Shown piece after piece: positions 33,201 through 43,668 of a stretch of 64,000 nucleotides of DNA. The position numbers were made by a program, and so were the translations under genes. Numbering within the stretch: position 1 is the first letter of the stretch; every line of letters starts with the position of its first letter. Below the pieces are notes generated by a model. It saw only the letters and a list, made by a program, of their open reading frames with translations, did no database searches and was not told the origin of the DNA. Location: positions 59,881,060 to 59,945,059 of the forward strand of contig JAOANR010000006.1 in assembly GCA_030278955.1 (NCBI GenBank), given 5' to 3'. The DNA comes from Hygrophila difformis. Lineage: Eukaryota > Streptophyta > Magnoliopsida > Lamiales > Acanthaceae.

Positions 33201-33879
33201 CCGGTATGGGACGGTGTGATGTTTTATCTGCTTTATTTATATCCTCTTTATTTATATGCTGCTTTAGTGATATTCTGTTTTATTTATATTCTGCTTAAGT
33301 TATATTCCGTTTTATTTATATTCTGCTTATTCTTAACTGTCCCCCCCTTAATTCCCCTGCACGTATATCCCTTGCTCAGTACGTTGTACTGACTCCTTGC
33401 TTGTTTGTTTTATAGATCCTGCTGGAGGTGTTGGAGCATGATTTGGGTATGGGGTTGAGAGATCACATAGATAGGACCTGATTATTCATTATATCTTATG
33501 TGTTTTTGTGATACTCTATTATTTTCATATTATGATTTTGGCATTGGATTAAATGCTAGTTGAGGCCTGTGAGCCTAGGGTTTATTCTACGTCGGCCTGT
33601 GTTTACTGTTTTGGCTTGGTAGCCCTGTTGAGATTTAGCATGCTGCCAGTTGATATTCTGTGCGCTTGTAGCCTGGACTATTTGGTATACGTGAGAACTT
33701 GAACATGTTTATGTGACTTTAATTTATCTAGCTTCTGCATTTTGGATTAATCAGATGATCAGTTTATGTGTTTACTCAGCCTTGTACTAGCTGTTTTAAA
33801 TTAGCTGGCCACTAGTTTAGGATAGTTAGTACGACGGTAACGCTTGCGAAAATTTGATTTGAAATTTTGGGGCGTTACA
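30250..33879 (+). repeat. 3' LTR of the chromovirus-like element
   Basis: 3,630 bp, nearly identical to 24038-27668, including the internal tandem repeats. Differences noted include the C run near 33341 (shorter than in the 5' LTR near 27128) and scattered single bases. Confidence 0.93.
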
Positions 33880-35570
33880 CGTATCTACGAGAATTCTCGT
33901 AGTATTCTCATTCCCTATTCCACACAATTATCTTAAGTGTTGTAACATCCATAAAGAATTGGACAGAACCAAACACCACTAACCCTCAACGAGAGAAGCC
34001 CGCTTTCGCTCTCGGCTTCCCCTCCTCCGTACTTGCTTCTGCCATGGGAATGTCCACCTCCACACTAGGCTTGGCTTCTCCCACCACGGCTGCCTCTTTG
34101 CAAGGATTTTGAGCCTCTGATTTTCCTTTACTATTCTCCCTATCCCTTTCCACTGAAGGCCTAGCTCGCTTGTCCTGTAAAGGGTTGCCATCCAATGTGC
34201 TCAGATTCTTCCCTTCTTTCCTGGCGTCTTCTTGGTGTAACTTTCCTCCCTTCGTAGCTTGTTTGCCCTTGGGGGAATGCGTGTTGGTGATTGATTGTAG
34301 GGGGCGGCCTCCTCCCTTCAGAGCCTTTGTCCTGGCAACAGGGCCATTCTGTTTTTGTGCCGAGTTAGGCGTGGAAGGCTTGCTGTTGTGTTCCTGTGTC
34401 TTTTCGGCCCAATGGACTTTTTCCATGTTACCTTAATTCAATCACCACTAACGGGTTGACTTGGGAGATGCTTTGTCCTCATCATTGCCTGTCTTTTTTG
34501 GGGAAAGTGTATTTTCATACTCCATTCCTTCATCCTCTTTGCTACCTATTCCAGTGATATCTTTAGTGTCAACCCTTGTAGGAGTTGTCCCTTCTGCAGC
34601 CTCCGTAGAAAGGCTGCCCTCCCCAGGCTTTTCAGTCACCCCCAGACCTCAACTCCCGTACTCCCACTGCGATGGCAAGCTGCCATCTCTTCCGCAATAA
34701 CTTGCCGGTGTTCCTCATCGTTGTTTACAACATTTTGAGCCTTCATTTGTTCTGGACATAGGTTAGCACCATGGCCATATCTTTGACAGTTTGGGCAAAG
34801 CAAATCAAGACCGTCGTATTGCACCTTTTGCCAATGGTCATCAAAAGATACTAGTGACGACCGGCTGTCGGAGGTCGATTTCCACACACACTCGGGCATA
34901 TTTTCCTCTATGGACCTTCTTCGTAATGTCATGCACCTTGACAGGAGTACCTAGAGCCAGTTGCAGCTTGTTCAGGAGGTGTTCATCATACAATTCAAGG
35001 CAAAGCCCCGGTAGTCTTGCCCAAACTATGGTCTTACATGGGGTGTTGTCTGATGTTGAAAAGTATGGCTTCCAAGGCGAAATAGTTAGGTAGCTGTCAA
35101 AGAGCATCCATGGCCCGTCATTTAGGACTTTGGTTCTGTCCGCAGCCCTTTCAAATTTAACCAAGAAAAAACCCTGGTCAAGATCCAGCATCTCAAATCT
35201 CTCGGTTTGCCACACACGGGAAACCCTTTCCTTAATGCAAGATAGCCAACCCTTTATCCCAGTACCGAAATTATGACCGCGTCCTCCCAAGGTGAGCACA
35301 ACCCTTTCCTGATCTGCGCGCCTAGATTAATCCTAGGTTTGAGTCTATCACCATTGATGAATTCAAGCTTCACTCCTTCATCGACCTCCTATCCGTTTGT
35401 ACTAGGAGAGTGGCCGGTGGTGCATGTTTGCCTTCGAGTACCATATCCCTAAAAAAGGGTTTACTGACTTGTCCTGCGGGTCGCCGTTCACAGGGATGTT
35501 TGGTAAAGACATGAGAAAGAAATTTTTCGAGAGAGAACAGCTTTTCCAGAAAATCTGCTAATCTCTCTCA
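33880..35570 (-). mobile_element. 5' part of an L1 LINE (ORF1 and ORF2 start)
   Basis: Minus-strand LINE whose ORF1 occupies 35512 to about 33985 and whose ORF2 start (MDVTTLKIIVWN) lies at about 33947. The chromovirus-like element is inserted in the ORF2 endonuclease start. The LINE resumes at 24037. Possible target duplication: TCTCAAATTTATC near 35566 and TCTCAAGTTTATC near 23697, which is inexact. Confidence 0.7.
33985..35512 (-). pseudogene. LINE ORF1 with DUF4283-like and CCHC domains, frameshifted
   Basis: N terminus MSLPNIPVNGDPQDKS from 35512; a frameshift near 35370 and a stop interrupt it. From 35299 the frame shows a DUF4283-like domain (FFLVKFERAADRTKVLNDGPWMLFDSYL), then KVHDITKKVHRGKYARVCVEIDL, a frameshift near 34850, then a zinc knuckle CPNCQRYGHGANLC (C-X2-C-X4-H-X4-C). 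After further shifts comes a Lys/Pro-rich basic tail (34426-33985). It would bind LINE RNA. Not functional as read. Confidence 0.8.
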
Positions 35571-35660
35571 AATTTATCTTTTTTTTTTTTGGTGACAAGT
35601 TTATCTTTTGAAACACTATTTTTTAAAAAGAAATTTGTAAATATTAAATATTTTTCCACT

Positions 35661-35822
35661 GTATTGAGTGGATTGGGGCTCTAGTTGCTTAAGCAATATT
35701 TCGGGTTCGAGGCTTGTGTATGCAAAAAACTGCTTTGGGAGAGGCGCCCTTAATTGCCCATGATCCTCGAGGGATTAGTCTTGGATCCAATGTGGCCTGG
35801 GGATACCCGGTTATTAACCAAA
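35661..35822 (+). mobile_element. tRNA-derived SINE with perfect 15-bp TSD
   Basis: 162 bp flanked by AAATATTTTTCCACT (35646-35660 and 35823-35837). A B-box-like GGGTTCGAGGC at 35703-35713 and a plausible A box (TCTAGTTGCTTAAG) upstream point to a pol III tRNA-derived head. The tail ends GGTTATTAACC plus short A run, not a long poly(A). Same family as the copy near 16150. Clean ends imply a fairly recent insertion. Confidence 0.85.
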
Positions 35823-35941
35823 AAATATTTTTCCACTATAATTGCTAAATTATAGGAGTAATATTTACTGATAAATTTATAATTTACCCATCCTCATTTT
35901 TTTTAGTTTTCCAAATTCCAAGCTCTAAACGATGATCAATA

Positions 35942-36393
35942 CTGGAGGTAGGAGCTTGCAGCGGCTTGGTTGGCAAGCGAAAAATTCTGGAGGTAGAATT
36001 ATTGGCACTTCGGTTTGGTCTCTTGTTGGCCATCCAAATGGGCATTCTTTTGAAGGCATGTTACTGCGATTCTATGGAGGTGATGAGATTGGTGCTTGGT
36101 GATGCGGCTCTTCGGCATTACCTGTGGCCTGTGATTCTTGAGGTGCGCGGCTTGCTCCACTCTATGGACGGATGTGTTCTCAGACACGTTTGTCGGGAAG
36201 GGAATCAGGTTGCAGATGGACTGGCCCGGAAGGCAGCACGTTCGGAAGACTTCTACACCACATGGGCTTTTTCCCCGGATGAGATTTCTAGTCTTTTAGA
36301 TAGATATGCTAGCGTTTTTGGATATGCTCGTTTGAGCTAAATTTTGTTTTTTTTTTCTTTGCTCGCCTTTTCAGGCTGATTCACAAAAAAAAA
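35942..36393 (+). mobile_element. 5'-truncated LINE with perfect 15-bp TSD
   Basis: 452 bp between AAACGATGATCAATA at 35927-35941 and 36394-36408. It contains only the end of ORF2 and the 3' UTR, ending GCCTTTTCAGGCTGATTCAC plus an A run. Typical outcome of incomplete L1 reverse transcription. Confidence 0.9.
35966..36340 (+). pseudogene. RNase H C-terminal fragment of a LINE ORF2
   Basis: About 124 residues, ending at TAA. Shows the RNase H pieces VELLALRFGLLLA, CYCDSMEVMRLV and VCREGNQVADGLARKAA, then the family tail EDFYTTWAFSPDE also seen in the LINE remnants at 23712 and 50400. The N-terminal half of the RNase H fold is absent. Confidence 0.8.
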
Positions 36394-36872
36394 AAACGAT
36401 GATCAATATTTAATATCAATACAAAAACTTATCTCAATTTAAAATGATTATTTTAAAAAATTAATTAAAAACTTCCAAACCTACCACATATATCTTGTAT
36501 CTCATTCATTATTGATTGATTCCCTAGTAAATTTACACCATGCCGACACTGGTAATATAGTATACTCCACTACACTACTGACATATGCTATAATCATTAA
36601 TTAATACTGTCTTCATGTAAACATGCAAATATGGCTCGTTTTAGTTAGCATTTTTGTTGAGCTTTCACATTGATTGATCATAAGTTTAGAATATCAATTG
36701 CCCCACATTAAGAACGCACAAAACGAAATAAGTCAGCAATGTCTTATCTATGAATTAAAGCTTTGTAATAGCAAGAAATTAAACGATGCATGCGCCATTA
36801 AGAAATTTACATTAAACTCTTTTGGCTTTGGGGAACCTAAAAGATATTTGTCCAACGCATCCAAAGATTGTA

Positions 36873-37150
36873 CTGCCTCTGTCCCGTGAAATTTGGCTCA
36901 TTTATTTTGGGCACGGTAATTTAGATGATATGGTTTAGTGGTTAAAGTGGTGTGGGTATTTGTGTTTAAAATTGTAATGAATTTTGATTTTGTTTATTAT
37001 TTAACTTTGACTTAATATTATTGTAATGATTTAATTAGAGAAAAATATTTAAGTGTAATCTTGTTAGAATCGTCTAGTCGTCTAGTTGTAGAATATATAT
37101 TTTATATAATTTTTATTTGTACCATTTTTGAAATATGAAGAATAAAAGAA
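36873..37150 (+). mobile_element. Stowaway MITE, right end lost
   Basis: It starts after TA with CTGCCTCTGTCCCGTGAAAT and contains the family core (ATCTTGTTAGAATCGTC). It loses its right terminus where the foldback-arm sequence starts. Confidence 0.6.
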
Positions 37151-37160
37151 AGAGTTAATA

Positions 37161-37584
37161 AATTTTTTTAGGACCATTCCCTTTTTAGGCCACCACTTGT
37201 TGAAATTATGAATTTAAGCCATGACAAGATATTTGTGCTGAATTTAGGGCCAATTTGACCAAGTCAATCTCACAATGGCCGCAAGCGGGCCTGATAGCCC
37301 AAAAGTGGAAATGTTCTCCTTCGGTGACCTAATTTATTTATTTTTTTGTAAGAAAAATAAATAATACTTTCTTCTACGATTTATTTATGTCTCATTTTCT
37401 TCTTTTTTTGTCCATCTCAACATTTTTTATTATTATTGCATTAAATTGAAATTAAATATAAGACCTTTTTGTTACAATCAACTAGCTAGAAACTAAAAAC
37501 TACGCTAAAATCATGCTAAAGTTAAGATAAAATACGCAACTATTTATAAGAACATAAATAACCGCTTCATAATAAAAACGCGCC
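37161..37584 (-). mobile_element. Single arm of a foldback (Mutator-like) element
   Basis: GAGTTAATAAA start, then AGGCCACCACTTGTTG, GTGGAAATGTTCTCC and an AT-rich subterminal part. It is the reverse-complement relative of 47390-48030 and more distantly of the arms of 45943-47113. It lacks a partner arm. Confidence 0.6.
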
Positions 37585-37601
37585 AAACTATGAACTATAT
37601 T

Positions 37602-38362
37602 TTTTGAGGAGAAATTCTATTTCATTTAACTACCCGGATTGTTGATAAAATATTACAACGAAGGAACCGATCTCAAATGAAGCATAAAAACAAAAAGGAC
37701 CAACACCGTAATGAAAGAAAATCAGGCTAAATCTGATACACTGCCTACTCAGCCCATTTGACCTTAGACTCTTCCTCTCTACTCCGACAAGATTACCAGA
37801 ATATCTCAATATCAGCACCCCACCGAGTTTAAGAAACAAAGTAGCTTCTGTTAGCAACGATATCTGACCCGTCTGAGCATCTTCATCATAATTCAGAGCA
37901 AATGTCGTGCAACTAAAATAGCCAACCGCGTTACACAATCTTTGCCTTTAGCTCTCCATGTCCACCAAAAAAATCCAGAAGCAGAGGGCGTGATCACATA
38001 TGATACGATTGAACAATTATTAGAGAATTGAAGTGATATTCTAAATGACAATCTGAGAACTTGCTTCGCTTCACCTCACCCCTACTTCGTAAAACATAGC
38101 AGTGCGTCGAACAAGCGGAACACATTGGTGAAAGAGAGCATTACTGGGGTCGGGTAAAGGTAACAGGAAATTGGAAAGATAGGGACTATCTATGCATTGC
38201 CCACACTCTAGCTTAACTCCCAAACTAAAATTGTAATTAACTTTATCAATAGCCGAACCCCTTTCTAGACCGACTCCCCAATAACATTCTGACAATAACA
38301 GCTTATCTCCTACTTTTCTTCTTCTTCTTTTTTTTTTTTTTCTTTTTTTTTTCTTTTTACTT

Positions 38363-38395
<33 letters not shown>

Positions 38396-39550
38396 TTTTC
38401 TTTTTTTACTTCTCGGAGATACTCAACTTCCTCAAACATAATCAGATAGAACTCAACTTATCTCCAATATAATATGCTGCCATTAAATTCTCCCAGCATT
38501 ATATTCACCCAAAACACAAAAATTATTAGAGACACACCCATACTTATCAATCCCAAATTGACACTCTAAGATCTAGTCTTCAAAGCTTCATAACAGGAGG
38601 AGGTAAGTGGCAATGCTTAGATAGTACCTATAGTTCCCAGTGGCTAAATAAGGTCTATGTGCCTAGGACAAAGACCGGGGAAAATCATGGGGCATAAATA
38701 AAGCAGACCGGTAGGATCCTCATATTTCTCGATATAAAGTTAAAGGGCAAACGAGGAGGATAGATCACAAGAGTCGATCATGGGTCACATAGGATAGAAT
38801 AAAATGGGGTACAGGGAGAGTATAACCAAATCAAACAAGGACTAGTCCATTTACGCTATCTTATCCGACACACCGCATTAAACGAAGCAGGATCAACGTG
38901 AATAATAAGGCAAATTCAAGAGTGTCAAAAAAGAGTATCACCTCTAAGCGCATCCAATGACTCCGTAAATTTTTTGCCAAATTTACTAGTTCCAATTCTG
39001 TAGTTATCAGCAACCGTTTCTCACACTTCACAGGGCGCTCCAGTTTAAGCATCAGGATCCGATCCCGAGATGGGCACATCACAGCATCAATGACACAAGT
39101 CTCTCAGAAGCTATTGGTATTGCCATCAACTATCAACATCAACATCCATATCCAGTAACTAATTTTCTTCAGTACCCATGATTATGTTTATTCTATCATC
39201 CACATCTTCAAGCTTACTCAATATGAATCCTTCACCTGCAAAACAATAATAGGTTAGTCGAACAAGACACCACCAATTTTATGCCGTCTCCTTTAATTCC
39301 CCAGCAAAAGCAGCTCCACCATGGCCTCAGCATCGGCCCTTTTCATTTAACAACAGCTCCATCAATAATTGCAGTTTAAACACTAGAAGCAGTATCAACC
39401 AGTCATGTTATTTCTCCAACAGAACACCAATCCTCGACCTTCTCTCATGCAATTGTTACATCCACCTTTCCACTCTGTCGCCCCCAGCAGCCCCAGCTTT
39501 AGCCCAATAATCTGCCAATGAGTTCCTCTCCCTCAATATGTGTTGCACCC
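37602..39550 (-). other. 3' region of the L1 with an internal A-rich tract
   Basis: About 1.95 kb between the ORF2 stop and the TSD, long for a plant L1. On the minus strand a 90-100 bp A tract with G interruptions lies at 38413-38313, and about 0.7 kb more follows before the real end ..TTTCTCCTCAAAAAA at 37606-37602. The open frames here (for example the Lys-rich one at 38439-38071) are products of this tract. Confidence 0.65.
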
Positions 39551-42500
39551 TCACCTCCCCCCCCCCCCCCCCCCCCCCCACCTCAATATTGAGATAATAG
39601 GCCCGACAAGTCCATGTAGCCGCCATGGAACTTCATTTGGGTCCTTTAACCACTTCACCACATTTTTCGAATCACATTCGAATATTAGCCTTTGCAGGGG
39701 AAAGCCGTGATCCCGAATAATGGCTTGACATATCCGGCTTATAGCTTTAAGTTCAGCCTCCGTAGAATCTGTATGACCGATATATTCTGAGAGAATAAAA
39801 ATCACCTTTCCTTCGGCATCTCTAATTATTCCACCAATACCTGCCGGTCCCGGGTTGCCAAAAGATGATCCATCCGAGTTTATTTTCCACCAACCCGTTT
39901 CCGGCCTAACCCATGAGAGTCCACGCCTGGGCACTCTATTCCACACCCGCCCTGTACTTGGCAGGCAATCGATGAAGCTTTCCCCAAGTCCTTCATGATC
40001 AATCTCATTATGATTCATCCCTGCCTTCCACCAAATTCTAACCTGCCATTTGATCCCCTCTACGATAGCAGACTTATCCCAGGGCTTACCCTTAAAGATA
40101 ATATCATTACGCCCCCTCCAAACTGCCCACATAATAGCCAACCCAGTCATACCCCACAGCTCCCGCGACTTGTGACACTTCCCACTACCCAACCACCACG
40201 GCAACAGTTGTTGTGCCTTACCCGGAATCGCACCTTGAACCCCAAACCAATTTGCACCTTGGTACCACAATGGACTCACAAGTTCACATTGGCAAAATAA
40301 ATGGCTAACCGATTCGATGGCTTTTGAACAAAGAATACACGACGCTGCTGACACCTGTATACTACCGATCCTGAGGAGTTCCTCTCGAACTGGGAGAGCA
40401 CTGTGCGCAACCTTCCATGCCATTAATTTTACTTTCATTGGAGCCTTTAATTTCCACAAAGATTTCCATAGCCATTGAAGACCGTCCCTGTCAGCCCCAG
40501 ATCTGGTAAACCAATTAGAATGAGTAGTGTACTTACCATTTCCTTCCCATTTCCATACCACTTTGTCTTCAAGAAACCTGTTCGGTCGAGAGCATTGGAT
40601 TGAAGCCAGGAACTCGTTCCACACCCCATTTTCCCAATCAAATAATGGTCTACGTAAATTTATTTTCCACTCCCACTCCAGGCCATTCCATGTCCCATAG
40701 TCCTCGATCACGCCATCCTTAAAAGTTGCCAAAGTGAATATTCTTGGGAAGTTTTCTTTCAACGACCTTCCGTCCTCCAACCAGTTGTCGTGCCAAAATC
40801 TTGTTTTACACCCATTACCGACACATATTCTGAAATTATCCCTATTGCACCCACCAGCCGCTCCCTCCCAGCTTTTGCAAATATTTCCCCATATAGATCT
40901 AGAAGACTTTAACCCCGGGATCAATGGAGATTGGCCTCCGTAGTACTTCTCATTAATCACCCGTTTCCAAAGGGAGTTCTCTCTTCCAAACCTCCATCTC
41001 CATTTGAGTAGCAATGCTTCATTAAACCTCGTCGTATCCCACACACCTAATCCCCCTGCATCCTTATGAAGGCAAATTTGTTCCCAGCACAGTGAATGGA
41101 TCTTTCTAGCTCCATCCCACTCTCCCCAAAAGAATCTTCTTTTTAGTTTTTCTAGCCTCTCCGCCACCGTCCTTGGAACTTTGAAGATTGATAGATAATA
41201 AACAGGGAGGGAAGACAAAATACTCTTGATAAAACATAGTCTACCGGCTTGTGATAGCAGTCTACCTTTCCACCCGGCCAGCCTCTTCTCCGCCTTTTCC
41301 AAAATCGGTTGCCAAATATCAACACCATTTAGACGCCCACCAATGGGAATTCCTAGATACCTTAACGGCCATTGCCCGACCTCGCAACCCAATATGTCTG
41401 CTGCATCCTTCACCGTATCTATCTCGCAATTAATTCCATATATGTTGCTTTTTCGAAAATTAATTCGGAGACCCGTAGCCAATGTAAGACAACACAGTAG
41501 TCTTTTTACCACCACAACCTGCTCTACCTTACCTTCGCAGAATATAATCGTGTCGTCCGCGTATTGTAGATGCGATACGACCGGCCCCCCCCTACCTGAC
41601 TCCAATCCCTTGATCATACCCATCTCAACTGCCCTTACCATCAACCTGTTAAAAATTTCAGCCACGAGAACGAACAGGTATGGAGATAGTGGATCTCCTT
41701 GACGTAGTCCTTTTTTCATCTTGAAAAATTTAGTTGGAGTCCCATTGATCAAAACCGCGGCTGAGGCCTTCGTGACACATTCTTTCACCCATCCAATCCA
41801 TCTATCCCCGAATCCCATATCCTGAAGCAGACTAATTAAAGCGCACCAAGACACGTTGTCGTACGCCTTGGCAAAGTCCAACTTAATCACAAATCCGCTA
41901 CGACCAGTGGATTGTGTCGTCTGAACTACTTCCGCCGCAATGAGTACCCCATCCAGAATTTGTCTCCCACGAATAAAGGCCATATGGGTTTCTCCAACTA
42001 GTCCGCTCAACACTCCCTGTAATCTTTTGGCCAGCAACTTTGCAACAATCTTGTATAAGCTCCCGACGAGAGAGATAGGCCTATAATCCCCAAAGTGTAA
42101 TGGATTTTCCACCTTGGGAACCAACTTTATGAACGATCCTCCAATTTCATTTGGTAGCCTGCCTTCTTTTTCGAACCAATCAAACATTTGCAGCACTTCC
42201 CCCTTAATTATTTCCCAGTATTTCTTGTAGAAGTTCAGATTGTAACCATCCGGGCCCGGCGCTCTACTCCCATCACAGCTACACACTGCCTCCCATATTT
42301 CTTCCTCGGAAAAGGCTCTGTCCATCCAGTCTTTATCTGCAGCCCCGATCTTTGAGATTCCAATGTTCCCAACCTTGAATACCTCTTCATCCTGCTTCTC
42401 AAACATGGACTTGAAATGGAGGTAAGCTTCCTCCATAATTCTATTCGGCTCTTCAATCAGTTCCCCCTCTCGGAAAATGGCTCCCACATATCCTTTCCGC

Positions 42501-43657
42501 CTGTGAAGAGCATACATAGAGTGAAAAAATCTGGTATTTTGGTCTCCGTCTTTAATCCACCTAACTCTTGATTTTTGATACCAGCGTCGTTCTTCTGCAA
42601 GGTACAAATTCTTTAGTTCAACTTTTTTCGACCACCAAACAGCCCTGGCATCCTCCTCCATTGCATGTCCGTGAATATTGTCCTCCAATTCCCCAATCTC
42701 AGCTTGTAATTTTTGAATTCTCCGTTCCAAATCAATCGCACTATAACCATCCCACTTCTTTATCCTCTCTTTCAGCATCCGCAGTTTACGACAAACAGAA
42801 CCTGCACTCTGGTGACCACTCCCATCTGCTTCCACATTCCACACGTTCTTAACCATAGCAGAGAATCCTCTTTCATTCATCCAATAATCGTAGAAGCGGA
42901 ATGGCTTCGGGCCCCATGATTTTTCTTCGGTTAACAGACACACTGGGTAATGATCCGAGAGAACGGACTCACCCCTCCGCTGAGTTAATCCTCTCACCAC
43001 TTCCAGCCATCCCGGAGTGATAAGATGTCTGTCAAGTCTGCTTCTCGCCCTTCCTCCTCTGCCAAACCATGTAAAAATTCCACCCTCCATCGGCAAGTCA
43101 ATCAATCCAAGCCGATCAGCGAATTCCCTGAACTCTCTTATCGAACCCGTATCCTCACTCAATCCCACTCTCTCCCCTTCCGACATAACCGCATTAAAAT
43201 CTCCATTAAAGCACCATAAATCACCATTCGCAATATTACATTTCTGGCAAAGGAGCTCCCAAAATTCGGCTCGCTCTCTCCTACTATTAGGTGCATGAAC
43301 TGAGACCAAGCTAATCACCCCCTCTATTCCCTTGATATTGCCTCTCACCCAAATAAAATTATGCCCTTGTTCTACCACCTGGAAACAGCTGAAATTTGTA
43401 TCCCAGATTGTCAGCAGGCCCCCTGCATTACCAATAGCAGGTTGAAAACAAAAACCAAAGCTCTTCGAACCCCATAACCTGCTAACCAGTCTCTCTTGAA
43501 CCTCCTCCATTTTCGTCTCCTGAGCACACATCACTGTCGGTCTCATCTTTTTGCACAACCTCATAACTGCTCGGCGCCTCACTCCCCCGTTCAACCCCCT
43601 TAAATTACATGAATACAAACGCATTGAAACTATATGACTCAACTGCTCACCATCCAA
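39551..43657 (-). CDS. L1 ORF2: APE endonuclease, reverse transcriptase, RNase H
   Basis: 1,368 residues. Endonuclease at about 12-240 with CNLRGLNG, AQETKMEE, FNGDFNAV, SRLDRHL and SDHYPV. RT at about 450-750 with APGPDGYNL, DYRPISLVGSLYKI, KLDFAKAYD, GLRQGDPLSPYLFV and the catalytic YADD. A zinc-binding RT-associated region follows (CILCSKAIESVSHLFCQC), then RNase H from about 1245 (INSDGSSFGNPGPAGIGG, STEAELKAI, ECDSKNVVKWL). The end is abnormal: a 23-G run (C at 39557-39579) shifts frame and gives WGGGGGGG-R-stop, while the expected RNase H end (VQHILRERNSLADYWAKAG) lies just downstream in another frame. Confidence 0.93.
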   Translation of the reverse strand: MDGEQLSHIVSMRLYSCNLRGLNGGVRRRAVMRLCKKMRPTVMCAQETKMEEVQERLVSRLWGSKSFGFCFQPAIGNAGGLLTIWDTNFSCFQVVEQGHNFIWVRGNIKGIEGVISLVSVHAPNSRRERAEFWELLCQKCNIANGDLWCFNGDFNAVMSEGERVGLSEDTGSIREFREFADRLGLIDLPMEGGIFTWFGRGGRARSRLDRHLITPGWLEVVRGLTQRRGESVLSDHYPVCLLTEEKSWGPKPFRFYDYWMNERGFSAMVKNVWNVEADGSGHQSAGSVCRKLRMLKERIKKWDGYSAIDLERRIQKLQAEIGELEDNIHGHAMEEDARAVWWSKKVELKNLYLAEERRWYQKSRVRWIKDGDQNTRFFHSMYALHRRKGYVGAIFREGELIEEPNRIMEEAYLHFKSMFEKQDEEVFKVGNIGISKIGAADKDWMDRAFSEEEIWEAVCSCDGSRAPGPDGYNLNFYKKYWEIIKGEVLQMFDWFEKEGRLPNEIGGSFIKLVPKVENPLHFGDYRPISLVGSLYKIVAKLLAKRLQGVLSGLVGETHMAFIRGRQILDGVLIAAEVVQTTQSTGRSGFVIKLDFAKAYDNVSWCALISLLQDMGFGDRWIGWVKECVTKASAAVLINGTPTKFFKMKKGLRQGDPLSPYLFVLVAEIFNRLMVRAVEMGMIKGLESGRGGPVVSHLQYADDTIIFCEGKVEQVVVVKRLLCCLTLATGLRINFRKSNIYGINCEIDTVKDAADILGCEVGQWPLRYLGIPIGGRLNGVDIWQPILEKAEKRLAGWKGRLLSQAGRLCFIKSILSSLPVYYLSIFKVPRTVAERLEKLKRRFFWGEWDGARKIHSLCWEQICLHKDAGGLGVWDTTRFNEALLLKWRWRFGRENSLWKRVINEKYYGGQSPLIPGLKSSRSIWGNICKSWEGAAGGCNRDNFRICVGNGCKTRFWHDNWLEDGRSLKENFPRIFTLATFKDGVIEDYGTWNGLEWEWKINLRRPLFDWENGVWNEFLASIQCSRPNRFLEDKVVWKWEGNGKYTTHSNWFTRSGADRDGLQWLWKSLWKLKAPMKVKLMAWKVAHSALPVREELLRIGSIQVSAASCILCSKAIESVSHLFCQCELVSPLWYQGANWFGVQGAIPGKAQQLLPWWLGSGKCHKSRELWGMTGLAIMWAVWRGRNDIIFKGKPWDKSAIVEGIKWQVRIWWKAGMNHNEIDHEGLGESFIDCLPSTGRVWNRVPRRGLSWVRPETGWWKINSDGSSFGNPGPAGIGGIIRDAEGKVIFILSEYIGHTDSTEAELKAISRICQAIIRDHGFPLQRLIFECDSKNVVKWLKDPNEVPWRLHGLVGPIISILRWGGGGGGGR

Positions 43658-43668
43658 CCCCTGTCCTT

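Larger units (their letters stand above)
24038..33879 (+). mobile_element. Chromovirus-like Ty3/gypsy element, non-autonomous, with 3.63-kb LTRs
   Basis: 9,842 bp with a perfect 5-bp target duplication CGTAT (24033-24037 and 33880-33884). It comprises a 5' LTR (24038-27668), Met-type primer site, a 2.58-kb internal region holding only damaged protease and RT pieces, a purine-rich tract and a 3' LTR (30250-33879). The LTRs differ at only about 30 sites by eye (near 1%), so insertion is recent, whereas the internal genes are heavily decayed. It must have been copied by proteins from another element. The LTR start TGTAATATCCCGG and the GAGGACGAATG stretch before the tract are typical of Tekay/Del chromoviruses. 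Confidence 0.92.

Noticed and set aside
38071..38439. Lys-rich ORF on the minus strand
   Set aside because: It is the translation of the A-rich tract in the L1 3' region.
42235..43298. Plus-strand and alternate-frame ORFs across the L1 ORF2
   Set aside because: They overlap a 1,368-residue frame with full endonuclease, RT and RNase H motifs.
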